Origin: Duganella aquatilis | GTDB lineage: Bacteria; Pseudomonadota; Gammaproteobacteria; Burkholderiales; Burkholderiaceae_D | DNA: 64,000 nt | Direction: 5' to 3' | NCBI RefSeq assembly: GCF_009674565.1 | Contig: NZ_WKJL01000004.1 | Span: forward strand, 1-64,000 | Shown here: piece after piece, positions 1 to 8,493 of the stretch | Layout: each line of letters begins with the position of its first letter | Position numbering within the stretch: the stretch's first letter is position 1 | The notes under the pieces: model-generated | Told to the model about the DNA's origin: nothing | Databases searched by the model: none | Seen by the model: only the letters and a program-made list of their open reading frames with translations | Position numbers and translations under genes: made by a program

Positions 1-2506
1 CGTCACCATCGGCGCCGACCAGGGCCTGCCGGCGCGGCGCGCGCGCCAGGTGCTGTTCGACCACGCGGGCCGCCAGTGGGTCGCCATGCAGGGCGGCATC
101 TACAGCCGCGCCGACAGCAGCGCCGCCTTCCGTCAGGCCTGGCCGCACGGCGACCTGAGCGCCATGGCGCTGGCCCCGGACGGCACGCTGTGGGCCTCCG
201 ACGTCGACAGCTATTACCGCGTGCTGCCGGCGGCGCCGGCGGGCGAAGCGGCGGCCGGCGCCGTCTTCCAGGGCGCCAATCTGTACTTCGACCGCGACGG
301 CAACCAGTGGGTGTTCCGCGCCGGCGGCCTGGAACGCCGCAACGCCGGCAATGGCGAGGCGCAGCAGCAGGATCTGAACGGCGGCCTGCCGCAAAGCTTT
401 TTCCAGGACCGCGAAGGCAATGTGTGGATCGGCACCTCGGCCGGCCTGAACCGCTTCCGCCGCAACCGTTTGCTGACCCTGCCGCTGCAGACCATCTTCA
501 ACCATCCGGCCATCGCGCCGCTGAACGGCGGCGGCATCTGGGCCGGCGACCGCATCGGCGCGCTGCACGCGCTGGGGCCGGAGGGCGAACGGCGCAATGT
601 ACTGTCGGCGCGCATCTCGGCGCTGTACCGCGATCCGGACGGCGTGCTGTGGGCCGGCAACGACGAGGAAGTATGGAGCGTGGACGGCGGCCGCACGGAG
701 CGCTACCCGCTGCCGCCGGAAGCCAGCAGCTACGAAGTGCAGGCGCTGTGCCGCGCCGACGGCGGCGGCCTGTGGGTGTCGGTCGTGCGCGCCGGCCTGT
801 ACCTGCTGAAGGACGGCCACTGGCGGCGCCAGGAAGCGCTGCCGCTGGCCACGGCGCCGGGCATGACCGATTTGTTCCCGATCGCGCTGGCGGCCGGCGC
901 CGACGGCGCGCTGTGGGCCGGCTACGTGCGCAACATCATTGCGCGCCTGGCCGGCGGCAAGACCACGCTGTACGGCGCGGAACAGGGCCTGGAGCTGGGC
1001 CAGGTGCTGACCATCTACCGCAGCGGCACGCAGCTGTGGGCCGGCGGCGAGCGCGGCGTGGCCTGGTTCGACGGCCAGCGCTTCATCACGCTGCACGGCC
1101 AGCGCGGCGAGGCGTTTCGCGGCGTCTCCGGCATCGTCCGCGCGCCGCAGGGCGACCTGTGGCTGTTCGGCACCGAGGGCCTGAGCCGCATCAGCGCGGC
1201 GCAGGTGGCGCTGGCCATGCGCGCCCCCGCTCACGAAGTGGAATACGAACGCTTCGACGCCCACGACGGCCTGCTCGGCGCCGCCTCGCAGCTGCGGCCG
1301 ATGCCGTCGCTGCTGCTGGGCGACGACGGCCTGCTGTGGATGGCCACGGCCAACCGCATCAACTGGATCAACCCGGCGCACATCACGCGCAACCCGGTGA
1401 CGCCGCCGGTGATGGTGCAGGACGTGGTCATCGGCGAGCAGCACTACAGTCCCCTGCCCGGCCTGGAACTGCCCAAGTCCACCAGCAACCTGCGCATCGA
1501 TTACACGGCACTGAGCCTGAGCGTGCCGGAGCGGGTGCGCTTCCGCTACCGCCTCGACGGCGTCGACGACGACTGGCAGGACCCCGGTGCGCGCCGCCAG
1601 GCGTTCTACACCAACCTCGATCCGGGCCAGTATCGTTTCCGCGTGATGGCAGCCAACGAGGACGGCATGTGGAATCCGCAGGAAGCGCAGCTGGCGTTCT
1701 CGATTCCGCCCACCTTCGCGGAAACCATCTGGTTCAAGCTGGTGTGCTTCATCGGCGTGGCGGCGACGCTGGCGCTGCTGTATCGCCTGCGGCTGCGCCA
1801 CGTGACCCAGCAACTGCGCACGCGGCTGGAAGACCGCGCCGACGAACGCGAACGCATCGCCCGCGCGCTGCACGACACCTTCCTGCAAAGCGTGCAAGGG
1901 CTGATGCTGCGGGTGCAGACGCTGCTCAAGCGCCTGCCGCCGGACAGCGACGCCTACCAGCTGGTGGAAAAAATTCTCAACCAGGCCGACCGGGTGCTGG
2001 CCGAAGGCCGCATCCAGGTCAGCGGCCTGCGCGACCTGCAGCCGCACCACGACGACCTGCCGCATATGTTCAGTGAACTGGGCCAGCAGCTGCGTGAGGA
2101 GCACGCGGCCGACTTCGCGCTGATCGTCACCGGCCAGCAAACCTCGCTCAACGAGGCCGGCCGCGAACACCTGTACCACATCGGCCGCGAGGCGCTGCTG
2201 AACGCCTTCCGCCACGCGGACGCCAGCCGCATCGAGCTGGAACTGGGCTACGCCGCCGACCACTTCACGCTGCAGGTGCGCGACAACGGCCGCGGCATCG
2301 ATGAACAGGTGCTGGCGGCCGGCGAACGGCCCGGCCACTGGGGCCTGATCGGCATGCGCGAGCGGGCGGTGAAGATCGATGCGGCGCTGGATCTGTGGTG
2401 CCGTCCCGGCATGGGCACGGTGGCGCAGGTGACGGCGCCGGGCAGCGCCGTCTACCAGCGCAGGCCGGGCACGCTGCGGCGCTGGCTGATGCGGAAAGCC
2501 GCCTGA
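1..2506 (+). CDS. Sensor histidine kinase with two-component propeller, 5' end outside window
   Basis: The reading frame is open to the first base of the window, so the N-terminus is missing; 834 residues are visible. The first ~460 residues are repeated Reg_prop blades (recurring D-G-x-LW and G-D-LW patterns), followed by a Y_Y_Y domain (about 490-560) and one membrane helix (about 565-590). Then comes a HisKA_3 dimerisation domain with the phosphoacceptor His near residue 624 (LHDTFLQ) and a HATPase domain with an N box (around 734), DNGRGID and GLIGMRER. This is the NarL/UhpB kinase type, with a periplasmic sensor and cytoplasmic kinase; the signal is unknown. It converges on the NarL-type regulator with only 3 bp between stop codons, so that regulator is the likely partner, although the two cannot share a transcript. 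Confidence 0.93.
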   Translation, partial: VTIGADQGLPARRARQVLFDHAGRQWVAMQGGIYSRADSSAAFRQAWPHGDLSAMALAPDGTLWASDVDSYYRVLPAAPAGEAAAGAVFQGANLYFDRDGNQWVFRAGGLERRNAGNGEAQQQDLNGGLPQSFFQDREGNVWIGTSAGLNRFRRNRLLTLPLQTIFNHPAIAPLNGGGIWAGDRIGALHALGPEGERRNVLSARISALYRDPDGVLWAGNDEEVWSVDGGRTERYPLPPEASSYEVQALCRADGGGLWVSVVRAGLYLLKDGHWRRQEALPLATAPGMTDLFPIALAAGADGALWAGYVRNIIARLAGGKTTLYGAEQGLELGQVLTIYRSGTQLWAGGERGVAWFDGQRFITLHGQRGEAFRGVSGIVRAPQGDLWLFGTEGLSRISAAQVALAMRAPAHEVEYERFDAHDGLLGAASQLRPMPSLLLGDDGLLWMATANRINWINPAHITRNPVTPPVMVQDVVIGEQHYSPLPGLELPKSTSNLRIDYTALSLSVPERVRFRYRLDGVDDDWQDPGARRQAFYTNLDPGQYRFRVMAANEDGMWNPQEAQLAFSIPPTFAETIWFKLVCFIGVAATLALLYRLRLRHVTQQLRTRLEDRADERERIARALHDTFLQSVQGLMLRVQTLLKRLPPDSDAYQLVEKILNQADRVLAEGRIQVSGLRDLQPHHDDLPHMFSELGQQLREEHAADFALIVTGQQTSLNEAGREHLYHIGREALLNAFRHADASRIELELGYAADHFTLQVRDNGRGIDEQVLAAGERPGHWGLIGMRERAVKIDAALDLWCRPGMGTVAQVTAPGSAVYQRRPGTLRRWLMRKAA

Positions 2507-2509
2507 CGC

Positions 2510-3157
2510 CTACTGCACCAGGCCGCAGGCGTGCAGGTCGAGGATGCCGCGCTCGATGGCCAGCGTGACCGCGTGGGTGCGGTCGCTGGCGTTCAGCTTG
2601 GCGAGGATGCTCTTCATGTGGACCTTGACGGTTTCTTCCGAAATCACCAGGTGCATGCCGATGCGCTTGTTGCTCTGTCCACCGGCGACCAGCTGCAGCA
2701 CTTCCACTTCGCGCTTGCTCAGCGCGCCCTCGTGCCAGTGCTCGGCGATGCCGCTGGCCACCGCCGCCGGAATGCTGCGGCGGCCCTCGTGCACGCAGCG
2801 GATGGTCGCCAGCAGTTCGCGCCGCAGCATGCTTTTCAACAGGTAGCCGGCGGCGCCGGCGGAAATCGCGCGTTGCGCCAAAACGTCACCTTCGTAGGTG
2901 GTCAGCACCACGATGCGGGCGTTGGGGAATTCCTTGCGGATGGCGATGGTGGCGTCGATGCCGTTCATGTCCGGCATCTGGATGTCCATCAGCGTGACGT
3001 CCGGCCGCAGGCGGCGATACGCCTCCACGGCCTGCACGCCGTTGGTGGCCTCCTCCAGCAGCAGCATGTCGTCTTCGTCGGCAATCACGCTGGCTATGCC
3101 CTCGCGGAACATCGGATGGTCGTCCACGCTCAGGATCTTGATGGGCTGAGGAGTCAT
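2510..3157 (-). CDS. NarL/FixJ-family response regulator
   Basis: A 215-residue regulator. The receiver (about 5-120) has the acidic pair D12/D13, phosphoacceptor D58 (LMDIQMPDMNG), T86 and K108, so it should be phosphorylatable. The C-terminal LuxR-type helix-turn-helix (about 145-210) contains LSKREVEVLQLVAGG and SEETVKVHMKSI. I chose the ATG at 3157, which is preceded by a GAG at suitable distance and gives the usual MxPxxIKILxVDDHP start; a longer frame to 3199 has no good ribosome site. It lies convergent to the propeller kinase and divergent from a second LuxR-type gene. It probably takes phosphate from the adjacent kinase and regulates the divergent genes or itself. Confidence 0.93.
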   Translation of the reverse strand: MTPQPIKILSVDDHPMFREGIASVIADEDDMLLLEEATNGVQAVEAYRRLRPDVTLMDIQMPDMNGIDATIAIRKEFPNARIVVLTTYEGDVLAQRAISAGAAGYLLKSMLRRELLATIRCVHEGRRSIPAAVASGIAEHWHEGALSKREVEVLQLVAGGQSNKRIGMHLVISEETVKVHMKSILAKLNASDRTHAVTLAIERGILDLHACGLVQ

Positions 3158-3223
3158 AGGCATCTCGTGATTAAAGTTCTGGCATCTGGCGCCTAGCATG
3201 ACACAAGCGCAAGTTTTTGCCTA

Positions 3224-3239
3224 TACCTCCATATGGGTA
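3224..3239. promoter_or_regulatory. Candidate NarL-type 7-2-7 binding site
   Basis: TACCTCC-AT-ATGGGTA lies in the 168-bp region between the two divergent LuxR-type regulator genes. The right half, read on the minus strand, is TACCCAT and fits the NarL heptamer TACYYMT exactly; the left half fits six of seven positions. Head-to-head heptamers spaced by 2 bp are the classic NarL/NarP arrangement. The adjacent regulators have NarL-type DNA-binding domains, so auto- or cross-regulation is reasonable. The match is by eye only. Confidence 0.4.
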
Positions 3240-3325
3240 GGGACCTCCTCCCGGATTGGGGCGTGGCAAAAAGCTCAGAAAAGTTTAATCTGTTATGTAC
3301 CAGCTTATCAATTGAGGAGAGTGAC

Positions 3326-4021
3326 ATGCGAATGGATACCCGATCCTGGCCACAGTCCGCCGCCGGCGGCGCCGGCACCACCACCGCGATCGCCGCGCAA
3401 GGCGACCAGGTCAGCGTACTGATCGCCCATGCCGACCCGATCATCCGCGCCGGCCTGGCCGCGCTGCTGGGCAACCACGGCGACATGCAGGTGGCGGTGG
3501 CGGACCCGCACGCCGACAGCCACGCGGGCGCCGACGTGATCATCCTCGATCACCGCAGCGGCCTGGAACACATGCGCCGCGCCGCCAGCGCCCACCACGG
3601 CGACACGCAGCCGCGGGTGCTGATCGTCACCCAGCTGGAACGCGAATGGGAAGTGCGCACCGCCATGATGGCCGGCGTGCACGGCTACCTGCTGCAAAAC
3701 GCCGACTCCGAACAGCTGCTGACCGCCGTGCGCACGCTGAGCCGCGGCATGCGCTACCTGAGCGCGGAACTGAGCCGCTGCGTGGCCGACAGCTTCACCC
3801 GCATCGGCCTGACCAGCCGCGAGACCGACGTGCTGCAGCTGCTGGCCCAGGGCCAATGCAACAAATCGATCGCGCGCGAACTGGGCATCGGCGTCGGCAC
3901 CGTCAAGACCCACGTCAAGGGTCTTTTTGACAAGCTTGGCGCAACGGCACGCACGCACGCGGTGGTGCTGGCCACCCGGCGCGGCCTGGTGGGCGAGCCA
4001 TATGGCAATCAACAACACTAA
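3326..4021 (+). CDS. LuxR-type regulator with degenerate receiver domain
   Basis: A 231-residue protein with a ~28-residue N-terminal extension, a receiver-like domain (about 29-140) and a LuxR helix-turn-helix (about 160-225: GLTSRETDVLQLLAQG, VGTVKTHVKGL). The receiver has lost key residues. Where NarL-type receivers read A-D-D-H-P, this one reads A-H-A-D-P (34-38), so the acidic Mg-binding pair is gone, and the conserved Lys is Gln124. D75 and T102 remain. Such domains usually act without phosphorylation or respond to another ligand. The start at 3326 has a GGAG box; an upstream in-frame start at 3233 lacks one. It is divergent from the canonical regulator and 29 bp upstream of a small His/Cys-rich protein and a TonB receptor, which it may control. 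Confidence 0.88.
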   Translation: MRMDTRSWPQSAAGGAGTTTAIAAQGDQVSVLIAHADPIIRAGLAALLGNHGDMQVAVADPHADSHAGADVIILDHRSGLEHMRRAASAHHGDTQPRVLIVTQLEREWEVRTAMMAGVHGYLLQNADSEQLLTAVRTLSRGMRYLSAELSRCVADSFTRIGLTSRETDVLQLLAQGQCNKSIARELGIGVGTVKTHVKGLFDKLGATARTHAVVLATRRGLVGEPYGNQQH

Positions 4022-4050
4022 GCACCTGATTCCGTTGTAAAATCCCGGGC

Positions 4051-4386
4051 ATGCACGCCCCCACCATCAACCTGAGCACACCACATCGCCAGACGCGTTA
4101 TCAACGCGTCATGATGTTCTTTGTGCTCATGTTCCTGGCGTTGCAACTGATCGGCGCCAGTTCGCACACCCACGCCTACACCGATCACGAACCGGATTGC
4201 GCCGCGTGCGCGGTGGTGCACCTGCCTGCCGGCGGCGTGCCGCCGGCCACCCTGCTGGTGGCGCCGACCGGCCTGCAAAGCAGCCTGCCGGTGCTGGCGC
4301 CGCACACCGTGGTGCGCGCCGCGCAAACCAGCTACCTGACCCCGCCTTCCCACGCGCCGCCCGGCGTTGCTGTTTTCTCCATCTGA
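4051..4386 (+). CDS. Small His/Cys-rich membrane or exported protein (DUF2946-like)
   Basis: A 111-residue protein with a hydrophobic helix at about 20-37 (MMFFVLMFLALQLIG), followed by a potential metal-binding cluster: HTH at 39-41, H46, then C50 and C53 in CAAC, and H57. The remainder is low-complexity and rich in Pro/Val/Ala. Size, one N-terminal helix and a Cys/His cluster resemble the poorly characterised DUF2946 group, but I cannot confirm membership. It sits 67 bp upstream of a TonB-dependent receptor on the same strand, so the pair is probably co-transcribed. A role in binding or sensing a metal taken up by that receptor is an inference. Confidence 0.6.
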   Translation: MHAPTINLSTPHRQTRYQRVMMFFVLMFLALQLIGASSHTHAYTDHEPDCAACAVVHLPAGGVPPATLLVAPTGLQSSLPVLAPHTVVRAAQTSYLTPPSHAPPGVAVFSI

Positions 4387-4453
4387 ATATTCATCGCTGC
4401 ATCTCCCGCGAGGGAACGATGCACCGTCACGCCTCACCATTCAAGGATTTAAC

Positions 4454-6592
4454 ATGCAACACAAGCCACAACTCCGTACCCTGCCACTGCTGATCGCCGC
4501 CGCTTTCTACGCCCAACACGCCTATGCGGAAGATACCGCTGCCGACGTCGCGCCGGACGCCGCGCCGATGCAGCAGGTGGAAGTCACCGCCGCACACCTG
4601 AAGAGCGCGCGCATCGACCTGTCGCCGAACGTCGGCACCACCATCTACAGCATCGACAAGCACATGGTCGACCAGCTGGGCCAGGGCGACAACACGCCGT
4701 TCAATGAAGTGCTGCTGCGCCTGCCGGGCGTGAGCCAGGACTCGAAAGGATCGGGCTCGATCCACGTGCGCGACGACCACGCCAACGTGCAGTACCGCGT
4801 CAACGGCGTGCAGCTGCCGGAGTCGATCAGCGGCTTCGGCCAGTCGATCGACACCCGCTTCGTCGAGTCGACCGACTTCATCACCGGCGCGCTGCCGGCG
4901 CAATTCGGCCTGCGCACGGCCGGCATCATCGACATCCAGACCAAGGAAGGCCAGCCGAAATCCGGCGGCCGCATCGGCGTGCTGGCCGGCAGCCATGGCT
5001 ACGTCGAGCCGAGCGCGGAATTCTTCGGCACCCAGGGCGCGTTCAATTACTACCTGTCCGGCAGCTACCTGACCAATAAACTCGGCATCGAGAATCCGCT
5101 GCCGACCAGCAGCGCGCTGCACGACAAGACCAACCAGACCAAGTCCTTCGGCGCCCTGTCCTACTTCCTGGACGATAACACCCGCCTGGGCCTGATGTTC
5201 GGCACCTACAACGGCCGCTTCCAGATTCCGAACAATCCCAACCAGGACGCCGCGTTCACCGTGGCCGGCGCCGCCACGCCCGATTCGGCCCAGCTGAATG
5301 AAAACCAGCGCGAGAAGAACCGCTTTGTCGTGCTGTCGCTGCAAAAAAGCGTGGGCGACCTGAATTACCAGGTGTCCGGCTTCCACCAGTATTCGGAGCT
5401 GCACTACACGCCGGACGCGATCGGCGACCTGGCCTACAACGGCGTGGCCTCCGACACGCTGCGTTCGAACACCTCCAACGGCATGCAGTTCGACGCCAGC
5501 TACAAGCTGAATGACACCCACACCCTCCGCGCCGGCCTCGCCTATACCCGCCAGACCACGCACAGCGACAACAGCGTCGGCGTCTTCGATATGAACGACG
5601 ACGGCACGCAAGCCAGCACCACGCCGCGCACCATCATCGACAACAGCAGCAAGACCGGCAAACAGTCCAGCGTCTATCTGCAGGACGAATGGCATATCGG
5701 CGCGCCGCTGACCGTCAACTACGGCGTGCGCTTCGACAAGGTGGACGCCTTCGTCAGCGAACAGCAATGGAGCCCGCGCATCAACGTCGCCTACCAGCTG
5801 GCCAAGGGCACGGCGCTGCACGCCGGCTACTCGCGCTACTTCACGCCGCCGCCGCAGGAACTGGCGGCGCAGTCCAGCATCGACAAATACGCCGGCACCT
5901 CGAATGCGCCGGAAGTGGGCGTGTCGGACAATGTCAAGTCCGAACGCACCAACTACTACGATGTCGGCCTCAGCCACCAGTTCAGCGAGGAACTGACCTT
6001 CACCGCCGATGCGTACTACAAGAAGATCCGCAACATGCTGGATGAAGGCCAGTTCGGCCAGGCGCTGATCCTGTCGCCGTTCAACTACGACCGTGGCTAC
6101 GCCAAGGGCCTGGAGCTGTCCGGCGTCTACAGCCGCAAGAACTGGGGCGGCTTCCTCAACGTGACCACGCAGAAGGCCGAAGGCAGCAACATCATCTCCG
6201 GCCAGTCGCTGTTCGGCCCGGACGAATTGGCCTATATCGCCAACCACTACATCCACGTGGACCACGACCAGACGGTGTCGGTGTCGGGCGGCGCCCACTA
6301 CCACTTCGGCGATTCGCAGATCAGCAGCGATGTCCTGTACGGCAGCGGCCTGCGTCTGACGCCGGACAACGGCGCGCCGAACTCCGGCCACCTGCCGCAC
6401 TACACCACGGTCAACTTCGCGCTGACCCACACCTGGAAGGCCACGCCGGTCGGCACCGTGGAAGGCCGCCTGGCGCTGATCAACGCCTTCGACAAGGTCT
6501 ACCTGCTGCGCGACGGCTCGGGCGTCGGCGTCGGCGCACCGCAGTACGGCGAGCGCCGCTCCTTCTACGCTGGCCTGTCGACCAGCTTTTAA
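4454..6592 (+). CDS. TonB-dependent outer-membrane receptor
   Basis: A 712-residue protein with a signal peptide (MQHKPQLRTLPLLIAAAFYAQ, cleaved after AYA). A short linker precedes a TonB-box-like QQVEVTA segment, then a plug domain (about 55-165: NEVLLRLPGVSQDSKGSGSIHVRD, YRVNGVQLP), and a long beta-barrel ending in the aromatic C-terminus SFYAGLSTSF required for outer-membrane insertion. I placed the start at 4454 behind AAGGAT; the frame extends upstream to 4367 without support. The substrate is unknown. The preceding His/Cys-rich small protein hints at a metal or metal-chelate. It converges on the SDR gene, with a strong hairpin between them. Confidence 0.9.
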   Translation: MQHKPQLRTLPLLIAAAFYAQHAYAEDTAADVAPDAAPMQQVEVTAAHLKSARIDLSPNVGTTIYSIDKHMVDQLGQGDNTPFNEVLLRLPGVSQDSKGSGSIHVRDDHANVQYRVNGVQLPESISGFGQSIDTRFVESTDFITGALPAQFGLRTAGIIDIQTKEGQPKSGGRIGVLAGSHGYVEPSAEFFGTQGAFNYYLSGSYLTNKLGIENPLPTSSALHDKTNQTKSFGALSYFLDDNTRLGLMFGTYNGRFQIPNNPNQDAAFTVAGAATPDSAQLNENQREKNRFVVLSLQKSVGDLNYQVSGFHQYSELHYTPDAIGDLAYNGVASDTLRSNTSNGMQFDASYKLNDTHTLRAGLAYTRQTTHSDNSVGVFDMNDDGTQASTTPRTIIDNSSKTGKQSSVYLQDEWHIGAPLTVNYGVRFDKVDAFVSEQQWSPRINVAYQLAKGTALHAGYSRYFTPPPQELAAQSSIDKYAGTSNAPEVGVSDNVKSERTNYYDVGLSHQFSEELTFTADAYYKKIRNMLDEGQFGQALILSPFNYDRGYAKGLELSGVYSRKNWGGFLNVTTQKAEGSNIISGQSLFGPDELAYIANHYIHVDHDQTVSVSGGAHYHFGDSQISSDVLYGSGLRLTPDNGAPNSGHLPHYTTVNFALTHTWKATPVGTVEGRLALINAFDKVYLLRDGSGVGVGAPQYGERRSFYAGLSTSF

Positions 6593-6604
6593 GTAGCGCT
6601 GGTA

Positions 6605-6638
6605 GTCATGGCCGGCATCAGTTGCGGCCGGCCATGAC
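6605..6638. terminator. Hairpin between convergent genes, possible bidirectional terminator
   Basis: A perfect 12-bp inverted repeat (GTCATGGCCGGC, 10-nt loop, then its reverse complement) starts 12 bp after the TonB receptor stop. It spans the last codons and stop of the convergent SDR gene. There is no clear T-tract on either side, so it may only slow or protect transcripts rather than act as an intrinsic terminator. Confidence 0.45.
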
Positions 6639-7391
6639 GCCGCCATCCACATCCCAGTTGGCGCCGGTCACCCAGCCGGCCCTGTCGGACAGCAGGAAGG
6701 CGACCACCTCGGCGACGTCGCGCGGCATGCCCACGCGGCCGATCGGGTGGAAGCTGTTAAAGCCTTGCAGCGCGTCGTGCACTTCCGCCTTCGGAATGAA
6801 GCCCTCATAGATTGGCGTTTGCACCACCGCCGGCGACACCGCATTGACGCGGATGCGCTTGGCCGCCAGTTCCATCGCCATGTGCTGGGTCAGCGCATGC
6901 AGTCCCGCCTTGGCCATCGAGTAGGCCGACGACGGCGTCGCCGCAATCGCCTGCTTGCCCCACATCGAACCGATGTTGACGATCGCGCCCGGCCGGTCCC
7001 GCGCGACCAGATTGGCCGCAATGCGCTGGCTGATGAAGAACAGCGCCTTGTTCAGCTTCATGTACTGGTCGTAGTCAGCCTCCTGATGCGCCAGGAACGG
7101 CTTGGGAAAGAACACGCCGGCGGCGCTGACCAGCAGGTCGATATCGGCGTGCTGTTCATCCAGCGCGTTGAGCAGGGCCGCGAGATCCCGCTCGCTCGAC
7201 AGATCCGCCGTCAATGCCCATGCCTGTCCCAGCACGGCCAACGCCTTGCGCGCCTCCTCCGCCTTGCCGGCACGGTTGCCGACGATGACCGCGCTGCCGC
7301 CCTGCGCCATCACCATGCGCGCGGTTTCCAGTCCTATGCCGCTGGTGCCGCCGACAACCAGCAGCTTTTTGCCTTTGAATTGATTGCTCAT
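6618..7391 (-). CDS. Short-chain dehydrogenase/reductase (SDR)
   Basis: A 257-residue classical SDR. The Rossmann glycine motif GGTSGIG is at residues 14-20. The catalytic Tyr-x-x-x-Lys is in [10 protein letters not shown] (about 147-155) after a Ser in NIGSMWG, and the typical C-terminal [12 protein letters not shown] ends the protein. The substrate cannot be told. It is divergent from a LysR-type gene across a 115-bp gap, the usual arrangement in which the LysR regulator controls the neighbouring oxidoreductase. Confidence 0.9.
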   Translation of the reverse strand: MSNQFKGKKLLVVGGTSGIGLETARMVMAQGGSAVIVGNRAGKAEEARKALAVLGQAWALTADLSSERDLAALLNALDEQHADIDLLVSAAGVFFPKPFLAHQEADYDQYMKLNKALFFISQRIAANLVARDRPGAIVNIGSMWGKQAIAATPSSAYSMAKAGLHALTQHMAMELAAKRIRVNAVSPAVVQTPIYEGFIPKAEVHDALQGFNSFHPIGRVGMPRDVAEVVAFLLSDRAGWVTGANWDVDGGVMAGRN

Positions 7392-7506
7392 TTTTAAACC
7401 TTTCGATGTTTAGAAAAACTATTGATGCAGCCGCAATGCTCCGACTTTCCACTCTTGCTGACAAACCAGATAAACTCTGCCAGATCAAAAGAAAATCTTT
7501 ATCACC

Positions 7507-8418
7507 ATGAAGACTCCCGTCCATCTGAACGCCTTGCGCGCGTTCGAAGCCAGCGCCCGCCACCAGAGCTTTTCAGGCGCCGCCGCCGAGCTGAATGTCA
7601 CGCCCGCCGCAGTCGGACAGTTGGTGCGCACGCTGGAGGATTGGCTGGGCGCCCCGCTGTTCCTGCGCGGGACCAGCGGCCGCGCGCGGCTGGTTGCCAC
7701 CGAGGCGGCCCTGCGCGCGCTGCCGGAAATCCGCGCCGGCTTCGACCGGCTGGCGCTGGGTGTGGAGCGTCTCAAGGAAGGATCGCTAAGCGGCGTGCTG
7801 ACGGTGACCGTCAGTCCCGCCTTCGCCGCCAAGTGGCTGCTGCCGCGCATCGACAGGTTCCAGAACATCTGCCCGGATACCGATGTGCGACTGGACACCA
7901 GTCTCAAGCCGGTGGACTTCGTCGCCCAGCGCATCGACATCGGCGTCCGCTATGGCACGGGTCACTGGCCTGGACTCGCCGCCGAAAAATTGATGGACGA
8001 AGAGGTCTACCCGGTCTGCTCGCCCGAACTGCTGCGCGAGCACCGCGTATTGCAGCATCCCGGCGAGCTGGCAAACCTGACACTGATCCACGACCTGTCG
8101 ATGGACGAGCACCAGGGCTTCCCGACCTGGGACGCGTGGATGCGTAAAGCCGGCGTCGGCGGCGCCAGGCGGCGCGGCTTGAGAATCAATAATTCCGCAG
8201 CCGTGCTGCAGGCGGCAATCGAAGGGCACGGCGTGGCGCTGGCCCGCAGCGTCATGGCGCGCGACGACCTGGCGGCTGGTCGCCTGGTGCGCTTATTCCC
8301 CGCCATCCGCTTCGTTTCCCCGCTGGCCTACTACATCATCCACCGTCCGGAATGCGCCAACCTGCCGCGGCTGGCGGCGTTTCGCGACTGGCTCTCGAAC
8401 GAGGCGAATGGCGTCTGA
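7507..8418 (+). CDS. LysR-type transcriptional regulator (GcvA-like)
   Basis: A 303-residue protein. The N-terminal winged helix-turn-helix covers about 5-65 (LNALRAFEASARHQSFSGAA, TPAAVGQLVRTLE), and the type-2 periplasmic-binding-like effector domain runs from about 90 to 300 (LTVTVSPAFAAKWLLPRI, DIGVRYG). The LxAFEAxAR beginning and DIGVRYG motif are typical of the GcvA/AmpR-related branch. The start ATG has no obvious Shine-Dalgarno sequence. The divergent SDR is its probable target. The effector is unknown. Confidence 0.9.
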   Translation: MKTPVHLNALRAFEASARHQSFSGAAAELNVTPAAVGQLVRTLEDWLGAPLFLRGTSGRARLVATEAALRALPEIRAGFDRLALGVERLKEGSLSGVLTVTVSPAFAAKWLLPRIDRFQNICPDTDVRLDTSLKPVDFVAQRIDIGVRYGTGHWPGLAAEKLMDEEVYPVCSPELLREHRVLQHPGELANLTLIHDLSMDEHQGFPTWDAWMRKAGVGGARRRGLRINNSAAVLQAAIEGHGVALARSVMARDDLAAGRLVRLFPAIRFVSPLAYYIIHRPECANLPRLAAFRDWLSNEANGV

Positions 8419-8493
8419 TGCGCCTCCCTATCGGCAAATTCCATTTGCGTGTACGCTGACGCCATCCGCATCAAGATCAAGGCAAGCATGTAA

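Noticed and set aside
4427..6652. Long minus-strand open frame (741 codons) opposite the TonB receptor
   Set aside because: High-GC antisense shadow: Arg/Ala/Val/His-rich translation without domains, no ribosome site, and the plus strand encodes a clear receptor.
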